The notes beneath the pieces were generated by a model. It was not told where the DNA came from and did no database searches. It was given only the letters and a program-made list of their open reading frames with translations. DNA of 48,391 nt, from NCBI RefSeq assembly GCF_001046855.1, contig NZ_HF570958.1:3387598-3435988 (forward strand), given 5' to 3'. This DNA is from Nostocoides japonicum T1-X7 (GTDB lineage Bacteria > Actinomycetota > Actinomycetes > Actinomycetales > Dermatophilaceae). This document shows positions 34,585 through 42,085 of the stretch, one piece after another (positions within the stretch are counted from its first letter, which is position 1; every line of letters starts with the position of its first letter). The position numbers and the translations under genes are program-made.

Positions 34585-35502
34585 ATGGAGATCCGCGTCA
34601 TCGGGCGCGGAGCCCTCGCCGGCCTCATCGCCGGCGTGCTGGGCTTCGTCTTCGCCCGCATCTTCGCCGAGCCACTCGTCGACAAGGCCATCGACTACGA
34701 GTCGGGCCGCGGCGAGATCCTCAACGCCCTGCGCCAGGCCGCGGGCCTGCCGACGGAGGCTGAGGGTCCGGAGATCTTCTCCCGGTCCATCCAGTCCACG
34801 ATCGGCATCGCGACCGGCATCATCGGCATCTCGGTCGCCTTCGGCGCGCTCGTCGCCGTCGGCTTCCTCCTGCTCCACGGCCGGCTGAGCGTGCGACCGC
34901 GCGTCCTCGCGTGGTGCGTCGCGGCATTCGGGTTCCTCGGGATCTTCCTCCTGCCCTTCATGAAGTACCCCGCGAACCCGCCCGCGATCGGTCACGACTT
35001 CACGATCGGGGCTCGCGGCCGGCTCTACCTCACCCTCGTCGCGCTCTCGCTCATCCTCCTCGGCGCCGCGGTCCTCGCCGCATACCGACTCGCTCCGCGC
35101 TTCGGCGGGGTGGGCGCCGTCGTCATCGCCGGCGTCGGATTCCTCGTCCTCTTCGGGATCGTCCTCGCCGTCTTCCCCTCCCTGGGGAACCTGCACGCGA
35201 ACGTCGCCGTGGCGCACGAGCTGGGCTTCCCGCGAGCAGCGACGGAGACTCCCCAGCCGATCGTCAACACCCTCGGCAAGACGCTCACCGTCGACGGCCA
35301 CACGTACACCGCGGGCCAGATCGTCTACCCGGGGTTCGACGCGGACGTCCTGTGGAAGTTCCGCTGGTACTCACTGCTCAACCAGGTCCTCATCTGGACG
35401 ACGATCGCGCTCGTCTTCGGGACGCTGATGGAGCGGCTCCTCGGCCGGCAGGCTTCCGCACCGGCCGGCGCGGAGGCGCGCGAGCCCGCGGTGGTGGCAT
35501 AG
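34585..35502 (+). CDS. cbtA: Cobalt transporter subunit CbtA
   Basis: 305 aa membrane protein. It begins MEIRVIGRGALAGLIAGVLG, then FVFARIFAEPLVDKAIDYES, as in CbtA proteins. Five or six hydrophobic helices follow, with the conserved FGFLGIFLLPFMKYPANPPA loop between them. It should be the channel-forming partner of CbtB. The central loop and the C-terminal extension are longer than in short CbtA proteins. The stop (TAG 35500-35502) overlaps the beginning of the FhuF-like frame. Confidence 0.9.
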   Translation: MEIRVIGRGALAGLIAGVLGFVFARIFAEPLVDKAIDYESGRGEILNALRQAAGLPTEAEGPEIFSRSIQSTIGIATGIIGISVAFGALVAVGFLLLHGRLSVRPRVLAWCVAAFGFLGIFLLPFMKYPANPPAIGHDFTIGARGRLYLTLVALSLILLGAAVLAAYRLAPRFGGVGAVVIAGVGFLVLFGIVLAVFPSLGNLHANVAVAHELGFPRAATETPQPIVNTLGKTLTVDGHTYTAGQIVYPGFDADVLWKFRWYSLLNQVLIWTTIALVFGTLMERLLGRQASAPAGAEAREPAVVA

Positions 35503-36218
35503 GCACTCCACCCGCCCGGCCGGCTCGGCGCGATCTGCTCGCCGAGCTGGCCGGGCTCGGGCCGTTCGTCGCCGTCGAGCTCCACGACAGGGGGGCTCCG
35601 CCGGCGCCTCCCTGGCGACCGCTGGCCCTCCTCGTGGAGGATCCCGCCGTCCTCGACGACCGGGTCGACCGCGTCCGGGCCGCCCTCCTCGATCGGTCCG
35701 GTGGGACGGCGACGGTCGAGCGCCGGGTCGCCGCCTCGGTCGCCCACCTCGGCATCGTCGCCCGGCTCATCGCGCCGGCCGTCGCCACCCGAGCGCTCCA
35801 GGCTCCCGGCGGCCGCGACAGCGTCTCGCTCGCCCCGGAGGACCTGTGGTGGCAGGACGTCCTCGGTGGCCCGGTGCCGCTGTCCGGTGTCGTCGTCGAC
35901 GCGCCTCCCGACCCCCTCGGCGGGTCGGCCGTCGAGGCCCTGACCCGGCTCGTGACCCGCCGGTATGCCCTCAGCCCGTCCGTCGCCTGGGGCAACGTGG
36001 CCTCCGCGGCGAACAGCGCGGCGGCGATGGTGGGCGCGAGCCGACCCGAGCTCGCCGAGGCCGCGCGCGCCGCGGCCGACGCCTTCCTCGCCCGTCCCGA
36101 GGTGGAGGGCGGGGTGCTGCGGGCCGGGCCGGGGTTCCGCCGGCGCAGCTGCTGCCTCATCTACCGGATCGCCGGCTCACGCGAGGCCGTCTGTGGCGAC
36201 TGCATCCTCGCGAGCTGA
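35499..36218 (+). CDS. FhuF-like siderophore/[2Fe-2S] reductase, start codon unclear
   Basis: The frame encodes about 240 residues. The C-terminus has the FhuF [2Fe-2S] motif, RRSCCLIYRIAG-SREAVCGDCIL, with a CC pair and a CxxC. FhuF proteins reduce ferric siderophores in the cytoplasm. The coding signal clearly begins by LLAELAGLGPFVAVELHD (about 35531), but no ATG, GTG or TTG is in frame between the end of cbtA and GTG 35634. An ATA at 35499 overlaps the cbtA stop as ATAG, in the same position as the ATGA couplings elsewhere, and CTG codons follow. The start given is the ATA; 35634 is the only ordinary codon and would drop about 45 residues. Confidence 0.7.
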   Translation: MGTPPARPARRDLLAELAGLGPFVAVELHDRGAPPAPPWRPLALLVEDPAVLDDRVDRVRAALLDRSGGTATVERRVAASVAHLGIVARLIAPAVATRALQAPGGRDSVSLAPEDLWWQDVLGGPVPLSGVVVDAPPDPLGGSAVEALTRLVTRRYALSPSVAWGNVASAANSAAAMVGASRPELAEAARAAADAFLARPEVEGGVLRAGPGFRRRSCCLIYRIAGSREAVCGDCILAS

Positions 36219-36248
36219 GGCCGCGCGGTGTGGCTCCACTCCGTGGGT

Positions 36249-36726
36249 CTCGATCGGGGCGTGTGCACCATCCCACCGACCCCCACCCCTGGCCATCTGC
36301 CACCCGATCGGGGCCTCTGCACCACCACACCGAGCCCCACCCCTGGCCATCTGGCACCCGATCGGGGCCTCCGCACCACCACCCCTGGCCATCTGGCACC
36401 CGATCGGGGCCTCTGCACCACCCCACCGAGCCCCACCCCTGGCGCTCTGGCACCCGATCGGGGCCTCTGCACCACCACCCCTGGCCATCTGCCACCCGAT
36501 CGGGGCCTCCGCACCACCACACCGAGCCCCACCCCTGGCCATCTGGCACCCGATCGGGGCCGCTGCACCACCCCACCGACCCCCACCCCTGGCCATCTGG
36601 CACCCGATCGGGGCCTCCGCACCACCCACCCCTGGCCATCTGCCACCCGATGGGGGCCTCCGCACCACCCAGGCCATCTGCCACCCGATCGGGGCCTCTG
36701 CACCACCACCCCTGGCCATCCGGCAC
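36249..36726. repeat. Tandem repeat array 3: about 10 units of 44 or 61 bp
   Basis: The whole gap between the FhuF-like gene and the convergent coiled-coil gene is filled by copies of CACCCGATCGGGGCCTCTGC, ACCACC, an optional ACACCGAGCCC block and CACCCCTGGCCATCTGG. Units with the optional block are about 61 bp, those without about 44 bp. Each unit carries the perfect palindrome CCCGATCGGG. The first copy (36249) and the ninth are degenerate. It is not related in sequence to arrays 1 and 2. No credible gene lies here. Confidence 0.95.
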
Positions 36727-36754
36727 TCGCGCCCTGACGCCCTGACGGGACCGA

Positions 36755-37639
36755 TCATGTCTCCCGGGCGGCGTGCAGGGCGTCGCGGGCGACGTCCCTG
36801 GCCCGGACAGCCCGCCGGTAGGCGCGCCGGGCCTCGACGAGGAGCCGCTCGGTCTCCTCGACGTCCCGCTCGGCCGCCTCGAGGGCCTGTCCTGCGGACG
36901 CCACACGTTCGGCCCGGGCGCGTCGCTCAGCCTCGGCCGCCTCCTTCCGGGCGGCCCGTGTATCGACGGCCGCCTTCCGGGCCGCGTGTGCGCCGGCCGC
37001 CTTCCCAGCTGCCCGCGCCTGCGATCCGGACCCTTCGTCAGTGCCGGCGGACCCTGCGTTGGAGCGCATCGCCCCGCCGGCGGCGTCCTCGTCCGCCGGC
37101 GGGGCGACGCGCAGGAGCGGTGGGCCTGTCCGAGCGAGGGCGTCGGAGAGGTCGACCTCCCCGAATCCGCTGTAGGACAACGAGGTGAGCAGCCGCCCCG
37201 AGCTCGCGGCCGTGGCCGCCGTCTCGTCGGCGAGAGCCGCGATGGCCGTGTCCCGCACCTCCTGCCGGGCCGCCGCGCTGAGGCTCCGCCCATGACGGGA
37301 CGCACAGTCGACCGCCGCCGTGACGTAGGCGTCGACCGCCGCGTCACGCTCGGCGCGGAGGTCCTGGATGGCCGCGGCGTCGAGACGCGACTGCGCCTCC
37401 CGCAGTCGGCCTCCCACGTCGAGCAGCATGTCGAGGGTCGCGGCCGCCTCACGGGCCACCTGGTTGAGCGCCCACGCGGCGAGGCTGGGACGGCGCAACG
37501 TGGCGATCTCCTTCGCCGCGACCGCGTCGCCCGCCGACTTCGCGGCCGCCGCGAGCGATGTCCGGGTGCGGACGAACTCGTCCGGCGTCACGGCATACAG
37601 CGTGTCCACGGCGGTCAACAGGCGGTCCTCGTCCGGCAC
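36755..37639 (-). CDS. Conserved actinobacterial coiled-coil protein of unknown function
   Basis: 294 aa. The N-terminal half resembles a family found widely in actinobacteria: VDTLYAVTPDEFVRTRTSLA, then AGDAVAAKEIATLRRPSLAA and WALNQV. From about residue 200 the sequence is Ala/Arg/Glu-rich and strongly helical (AARKEAAEAERRARAERVAS and further), a probable coiled coil. There is no signal peptide or membrane helix. I know of no assigned function. It is convergent with the FhuF-like gene across array 3. Confidence 0.75.
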   Translation of the reverse strand: MPDEDRLLTAVDTLYAVTPDEFVRTRTSLAAAAKSAGDAVAAKEIATLRRPSLAAWALNQVAREAAATLDMLLDVGGRLREAQSRLDAAAIQDLRAERDAAVDAYVTAAVDCASRHGRSLSAAARQEVRDTAIAALADETAATAASSGRLLTSLSYSGFGEVDLSDALARTGPPLLRVAPPADEDAAGGAMRSNAGSAGTDEGSGSQARAAGKAAGAHAARKAAVDTRAARKEAAEAERRARAERVASAGQALEAAERDVEETERLLVEARRAYRRAVRARDVARDALHAARET

Positions 37640-37960
37640 AGGACCGACGCTACCGAGCAGGCACGCGTCCGTCAGTGCGCGGACCCGCTGCGGACGGGCC
37701 GGACTCTCGCGAACGCCTCGTGGGGAAGCCGGCTGGAGTCAGGGCTCGGGCCATCTTCCCCACAAGCGACCGTGGCTCATCCCACATCCGACATTCGAGG
37801 GGCACCGCGCCGACGGCGGACTGCTCGTTAGGATGCCCTTACTTCTGACGAGAACGCGCCGGGCCGCCCAACCCCTGTCGAGAGCCCGCCAGCCGTGGCG
37901 GGCACGGGCGACCGGCGTCGAGAGCGATGCCTGGCCGGTGAGCGACCGACCGCGTGAAGG
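37640..37960. other. Divergent intergenic region with candidate iron box (37828-37846)
   Basis: About 320 bp between the coiled-coil gene and the AraC gene, without a credible gene. TTAGGATGCCCTTACTT at 37828-37844 resembles a DtxR/IdeR iron box (consensus TTAGGTTAGGCTAACCTAA, about 11 of 19 matching). It lies about 115 bp before the AraC start. The rest shows nothing recognisable. Confidence 0.45.
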
Positions 37961-38854
37961 ATGTGGTGCCCCGTGCCGACGACGAGCGCGATCGGACTCG
38001 AGCGTTTCGAGATGATGCGCGGCGAGACGTTCCATCGCCATGTCCACGACGAGCACCAGCTCGCCTGGGCCAGCGCCGGCGTCCTCATGGTCGAGGCCGA
38101 CGGCCGCTGCTGGGTGCTCCCCCCGAACCTCGCGCTGTGGATTCCCGGCGGCATCTGGCACGCGACGATGGCGCTCCGGGAGACGGTCATGCGCGGCATC
38201 TACCTCGACCCGGCCGGCGTGCCCGCCGTGTGGGACGTGCCGACGGTCGTCTCCGTCTCGCCACTGGCCCATCACCTCATCGAGCACCTGGCCGGCGACC
38301 TCGCCGAGGAGCCGAGGATCCGCGCCGAAGCCGTGCTCCTCGACATCCTCCGGCCGGTCACGACGTCGGCGATCGAGCTGCCCATGCCGGCCGACCCGCG
38401 CGCCCGGGACGTCGCCGAGCTGCTCCTCGCCGATCCCGCCGACCACCGCAGCCTCGAGGAGCTCGCCTTCGCCGTGCGGTCGAGCCCGCGCACCCTCCTG
38501 CGGCTCTTCCTCGCCGAGACCGGCATGACGTTCACCCAGTGGCGGGTCCACGCGAGACTCCAGGCCGCCCTGGCGCTCCTCGCCGAGGGGTACACCGTCG
38601 CCCGGGTCGCCGACCTCGTCGGGTATGCCAGTGCCAGCGCCTTCGTCGCCGCCTTCCGCCGCGTCACGGGGCACACCCCGGCCGGCTACTTCTCGGACGG
38701 GTCGGCCGGATCGGCCGGATCGGCAGGCGTGGCCGGATCGGCAGGCGTGGCCGGATCGGCAGGCCCGGCAGGCCCGGCGGGCTCGACCAAGTCCGACGCT
38801 GCCTCGGTCGGTCGGGGCGGGCTGGCCCGCGCACGCGCCGCGGCTGGCGCATAG
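37961..38854 (+). CDS. AraC-family regulator with cupin sensor and collagen-like tail
   Basis: 297 aa from ATG 37961; GTG 37973 is as likely because GAAGGA abuts the ATG. The N-terminal cupin-type sensor has FHRHVHDEHQLAWASAGVLM and NLALWIPGGIWHATM. The C-terminal double helix-turn-helix has LEELAFAVRSSPRTLLRLFL and VARVADLVGYASASAFVAAF, ending RRVTGHTPAGYF. After the DNA-binding domain come about ten Gly-X-Y triplets (GSAGSAGSAGVAGSAGVAGS and on), an odd low-complexity tail. It lies 225 bp upstream of a siderophore receptor gene that it probably regulates. Confidence 0.85.
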   Translation: MWCPVPTTSAIGLERFEMMRGETFHRHVHDEHQLAWASAGVLMVEADGRCWVLPPNLALWIPGGIWHATMALRETVMRGIYLDPAGVPAVWDVPTVVSVSPLAHHLIEHLAGDLAEEPRIRAEAVLLDILRPVTTSAIELPMPADPRARDVAELLLADPADHRSLEELAFAVRSSPRTLLRLFLAETGMTFTQWRVHARLQAALALLAEGYTVARVADLVGYASASAFVAAFRRVTGHTPAGYFSDGSAGSAGSAGVAGSAGVAGSAGPAGPAGSTKSDAASVGRGGLARARAAAGA

Positions 38855-38902
38855 CCGACACGAGGTGGCGCTCGATCCCCTTGCCCACCTCGTCGCTCCC
38901 TC

Positions 38903-38930
38903 TTAGCGTGGTGAGGCAAGCCTTCGCTGA
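38903..38930. promoter_or_regulatory. Candidate iron-regulator (DtxR/IdeR) box
   Basis: TTAGCGTGG followed by TGAGGCAAGCCTTCGCTGA resembles IdeR/DmdR sites, with the AGGC-AA-GCCT core typical of them. It is upstream of the siderophore-binding lipoprotein gene at 39080, for which iron repression is expected. Only position and similarity support it. Confidence 0.55.
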
Positions 38931-39079
38931 CCTTCTGCCTGCTCGTGGCTCGGATCCCGAGGCCTCGGCCGCGCCGTGGATGGTGCGCGGAGGTCCCGTG
39001 CCGCGTGGCACGCCGCCATCGTCGGCCACCGCGTCGGCCGGCGGCCGCGCCAGGCACCCTCACCCGAGCAAGGAGAAGC

Positions 39080-40138
39080 ATGCCCCTCGCCACCCTCGAA
39101 CGCCCCCACGCTGATCCGACCCCGGCACGCGTGGCCGTCAGCCGACGGATCGCCGGTGCCGTGACCCGCCCCGGCGTGACCCGCCGGGACCTGCTCGCCG
39201 GCGGGCTCCTCGGTACGACCGCTCTCGGGCTGTCCGCCTGCGGGTCGTCGGCGGAGGGCACCGGCACGTCGTCGCCGACACGCCGGACCCGCGTCGTCGA
39301 CACGGTGAAGGGGCAGGTCACCGTGCCGACCAGCCCCTCCCATGTCGTCTCCATCAACCCGTATGCCACGGCCACCCTCTACGACGTCGGCCTCTCCCCC
39401 GTCGGGGTGTACGACGAGGGCGAGGAGTACGTCTCGCCGAGATACCGGGCACGGTGGGAGAAGGCGGCGAGGATCGGTCCCCAGGGCGAGATCGACCTGG
39501 AGAAGGTCGCCGCCCTCACCCCTGACCTCATCGTCGGTGTCGACTACACGTGGAACACCGACAGCTACGCCAAGCTGACGGCGATCGCGCCGACCGTCAT
39601 CGCCCCGGCGACGACGTGGCAGGCGACCGCCCACACGGTGGCCGACGCCAGCAACCGGCTCGACGCCCTCACCACCCTCCGATCGCGGCTCACCTCCCGG
39701 AGCGCAGCGATCCGGAAGGACCACGCGTCGGTCCTCGCGGCATACACGTGGAACATCCTTCAGGGCGGCTTCGACGCGGGCCGGTTCTGGCTCTACGGAC
39801 CGGCATCCGACGCCGGCACGATCCTCGCGGCCGCGGGCGTCCGGTTCGCGACGGCGAGCACCCGCATCAAGGGAAGCGGCAACACGGTCGTCTCCTACGA
39901 GAACATCGACCTGCTCGCCGACGGCGACGTCATCGGCTACTACGCCGCGTTCGACGGGACGCCGAACAACAAGGGTCCCCAGCTCTTCGCCCAGCCCGGG
40001 TTCAAGGCCCTCGCCGCCGTCAAGGCCGGGCGAACCGTGCCCATCCCCGACTTCCTGCCCGGCGGGTACGGCGACGCCCTCGCCGTCCTCGACGAGCTCG
40101 AGGCGGGGTTGAAGAAGCTGGCGGCCACCTCGCCCTGA
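39080..40138 (+). CDS. Siderophore-binding lipoprotein (FepB/FhuD-type, family 8)
   Basis: 352 aa from ATG 39080, AAGGAG upstream. A twin-arginine motif (TRRDLLAGGL) and lipobox (LGLSAC) mark a Tat-type lipoprotein. The binding domain shows RTRVVDTVKGQVTVPTSPSH, VVSINPYATATLYDVGLSPV, and EIDLEKVAALTPDLIVGVDY, typical of ferric-siderophore receptors. No permease or ATPase for it is in the window, so it either borrows a partner encoded elsewhere or is an orphan receptor. The AraC gene upstream and the candidate iron box fit iron uptake. Array 2 starts 13 bp after its stop. Confidence 0.87.
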   Translation: MPLATLERPHADPTPARVAVSRRIAGAVTRPGVTRRDLLAGGLLGTTALGLSACGSSAEGTGTSSPTRRTRVVDTVKGQVTVPTSPSHVVSINPYATATLYDVGLSPVGVYDEGEEYVSPRYRARWEKAARIGPQGEIDLEKVAALTPDLIVGVDYTWNTDSYAKLTAIAPTVIAPATTWQATAHTVADASNRLDALTTLRSRLTSRSAAIRKDHASVLAAYTWNILQGGFDAGRFWLYGPASDAGTILAAAGVRFATASTRIKGSGNTVVSYENIDLLADGDVIGYYAAFDGTPNNKGPQLFAQPGFKALAAVKAGRTVPIPDFLPGGYGDALAVLDELEAGLKKLAATSP

Positions 40139-40150
40139 CCGGTCCGGCCC

Positions 40151-41222
40151 GTCGATTCGAGGTGACTCGAGACCGCGACGTCACCGCTTACCTCCACCCA
40201 CTGGGCTCTCCTGGAGTCGAGGTAACCCGGGACCACCGCATCGTCACCAAGTACCTCCACCCACTGGGCTCTCCTGGAGTCGAGGTAACCCGAGACCACG
40301 GCAACGTCACCAAGTACCTCCACCCACTGGGCTCTGCTGGAGTCGAGGTATCCCGAGGCGGCCGCAACGTCACTCGATACCTCCACAACGGCCTCCTCCG
40401 AGTCGAGGTAACCCGAGACCACGGCAACGTCACCAGATACCTCCACCCCCGCGGCCTCCCCGGAGTCGAGGTAACCCCAGACCACCGCACCGTCACCGCT
40501 TACCTCCACCCACTGGGCTCTCCTGGAGTCGAGGTAGCCCGAGACCACGGCAACGTCACCAGATACCTCCACCCACTGGGCTCTCCTGGAGTCGAGGAAC
40601 ACGAGACCACCGCAACATCACTCGATACCTCCACCCACAGGGCCTCCCCGGAGTCGAGGTATCCCGAGGCGGCCGCAACGTCACTCGATACCTCCACCCC
40701 CCGCGGCCTCCCCGGAGTCGAGGTAACCGCAGACCACCGCACCGTCACCGCTTACCTCCACCCACTGGGCTCTGCTGGAGTCGAGGTAACTCGAGACCAC
40801 CGCAACGTCACTCGATACCTCCACCCACAGGGCCTCCCCGGAGTCGAGGTAACCGACTCCATCACGGAGTCGATCCGTCACCCACCTGCACCGACGTCCT
40901 ACGCCTCGCGGCTCCCCGGAGCCGAGATATCTCGAGACCACCGCAACGTCACTCGATACCTCCACCCCACGGGGTCTCCCCGGAGTCGAGATATCTCGAG
41001 GCCGCCGCACCGTCACCGCTTACCTCCACCCACTGGGCTCTCCTGGAGTCGAGGTCACCCCAGACCACCGCAACGTCACCAAGTACCTCCACCCGCGGGA
41101 GCTCTCCCGGAGTCGAGGTAACCCGAGACCACCGCAACGTCACCAGATACCTCCACCCCCGGGGCCTCCCCGGAGTCGAGGTAACCCGAGACCACGGCAA
41201 CGTCACCAGATGCCCCCACCCG
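40151..41222. repeat. Tandem repeat array 2: 17 units of ~63 bp, same family as array 1
   Basis: Over 1 kb filled by 17 units, each GGAGTCGAGGTAACCCGAGA, about 19 bp, then TACCTCCACCCACTGGGCTC. Most spacings are 60-64 bp. Unit 12 (about 40851-40915) is divergent, and the last copy decays (TGCCCCCACC). Aligned with array 1 from GAGGTA to TACCTC, roughly 30 of 38 bases agree and length is equal, so the arrays are homologous. The neighbouring units again form TACCTCCAC ... GTCGAGGTA dyads with the same C:C mismatch. It lies between the convergent siderophore-receptor and encapsulin genes. Open frames in it are by-products of the lack of stop codons. Confidence 0.95.
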
Positions 41223-41269
41223 CGCGTCCGCAGGCGGTCGGGGTGGCCGAAGCGGGTGGCCGCCCGTGA

Positions 41270-42085
41270 TCAGGAGGTGGGGGCCGCCGGGTCGATGACG
41301 ACGCTGGACTCCGCCGTGAAGGCCTGGAAGACGAAGGACTCCTGGAGGTAGAGGTCGATGGTCTGGGCGTCGTGGGCGAGGTAGCCGATCGAGAGGTCCT
41401 GGCCCAGGGTCAGCCGGTAGTCGCCGCCCCGCGTGGAGACGAGCAGGCCGCCGGTGATGGCGGGCGCCCAGATGACCTCGCCCTCGCCGAGGAGGCGGGC
41501 GACGTGGCCGAGGACCGGGTACCCGTGGTCGGTCATCTCGGCGACCGCGGTGTAGGCCTCGGCCGAGAGCAGCAGGCTGTACGGCCCGTCGACACCCGCG
41601 AGACGCAGCGCGCTCAGCGCCTGGGCGACGGCGTCGGGCACGGTGCGGACGTCAGCCGGGAGGGTGAGGTGCGGGTTGGAGCTGCCCGGCTCGATGCCCT
41701 CGATCGAGGCGGCCGCGACGCCCTCGACGATCGCCCGGTCCTCGGCGAAGGCGATGGTGCGGGCGGCGTCCTTGACGGGCTGCCAGTCCGAGTCCTCGGC
41801 CCCTCGCTCGACGTCGTCGACGGCCGCCCGGGTCACGGTGAACGGGACCCGCACCTCGATGAGGGGCTGCACCTCCCGGACCCGCACCGTCACTCCGTCG
41901 GCGGCGGGCTCCAGGTCACGGACGTGCCCGGTCCCCACGGCCGAGAGGTCCGTGCCCTCGGGGCCGGACACGTCGACGACGCGGCGCCCCGCGACATGGC
42001 GGGTGAACGTGCGGCGCGCCTCCTCCTCGATCTGGGCCCACGCCGCGTCGGTGATCGGTGCCAGCGCTCGATACAGGTTGTTCAC
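41270..42085 (-). CDS. Encapsulin nanocompartment shell protein (family 1)
   Basis: 271 aa, normal length for the HK97-fold encapsulin. It begins MNNLYRALAPITDAAWAQIE, and has ARRTFTRHVAGRRVVDVSGP, PLIEVRVPFTVTR, IEGIEPGSSNPHLTLP and LYLQESFVFQAFTAESSVV, all matching family 1 shells. It assembles into an icosahedral protein shell around a cargo enzyme. The ATG overlaps the peroxidase stop by 4 bp (ATGA), so shell and cargo are translated together. Confidence 0.95.
   Translation of the reverse strand: MNNLYRALAPITDAAWAQIEEEARRTFTRHVAGRRVVDVSGPEGTDLSAVGTGHVRDLEPAADGVTVRVREVQPLIEVRVPFTVTRAAVDDVERGAEDSDWQPVKDAARTIAFAEDRAIVEGVAAASIEGIEPGSSNPHLTLPADVRTVPDAVAQALSALRLAGVDGPYSLLLSAEAYTAVAEMTDHGYPVLGHVARLLGEGEVIWAPAITGGLLVSTRGGDYRLTLGQDLSIGYLAHDAQTIDLYLQESFVFQAFTAESSVVIDPAAPTS

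Noticed and set aside
39550..41121. Long open frame across array 2 with a 21-residue repeat (YLHPLGSPGVEVTRD type)
   Set aside because: Frame-breaking spacings of 60, 62 and 64 bp occur between units, both strands look equally open, there is no ribosome site, and the frame overlaps the siderophore-receptor gene.
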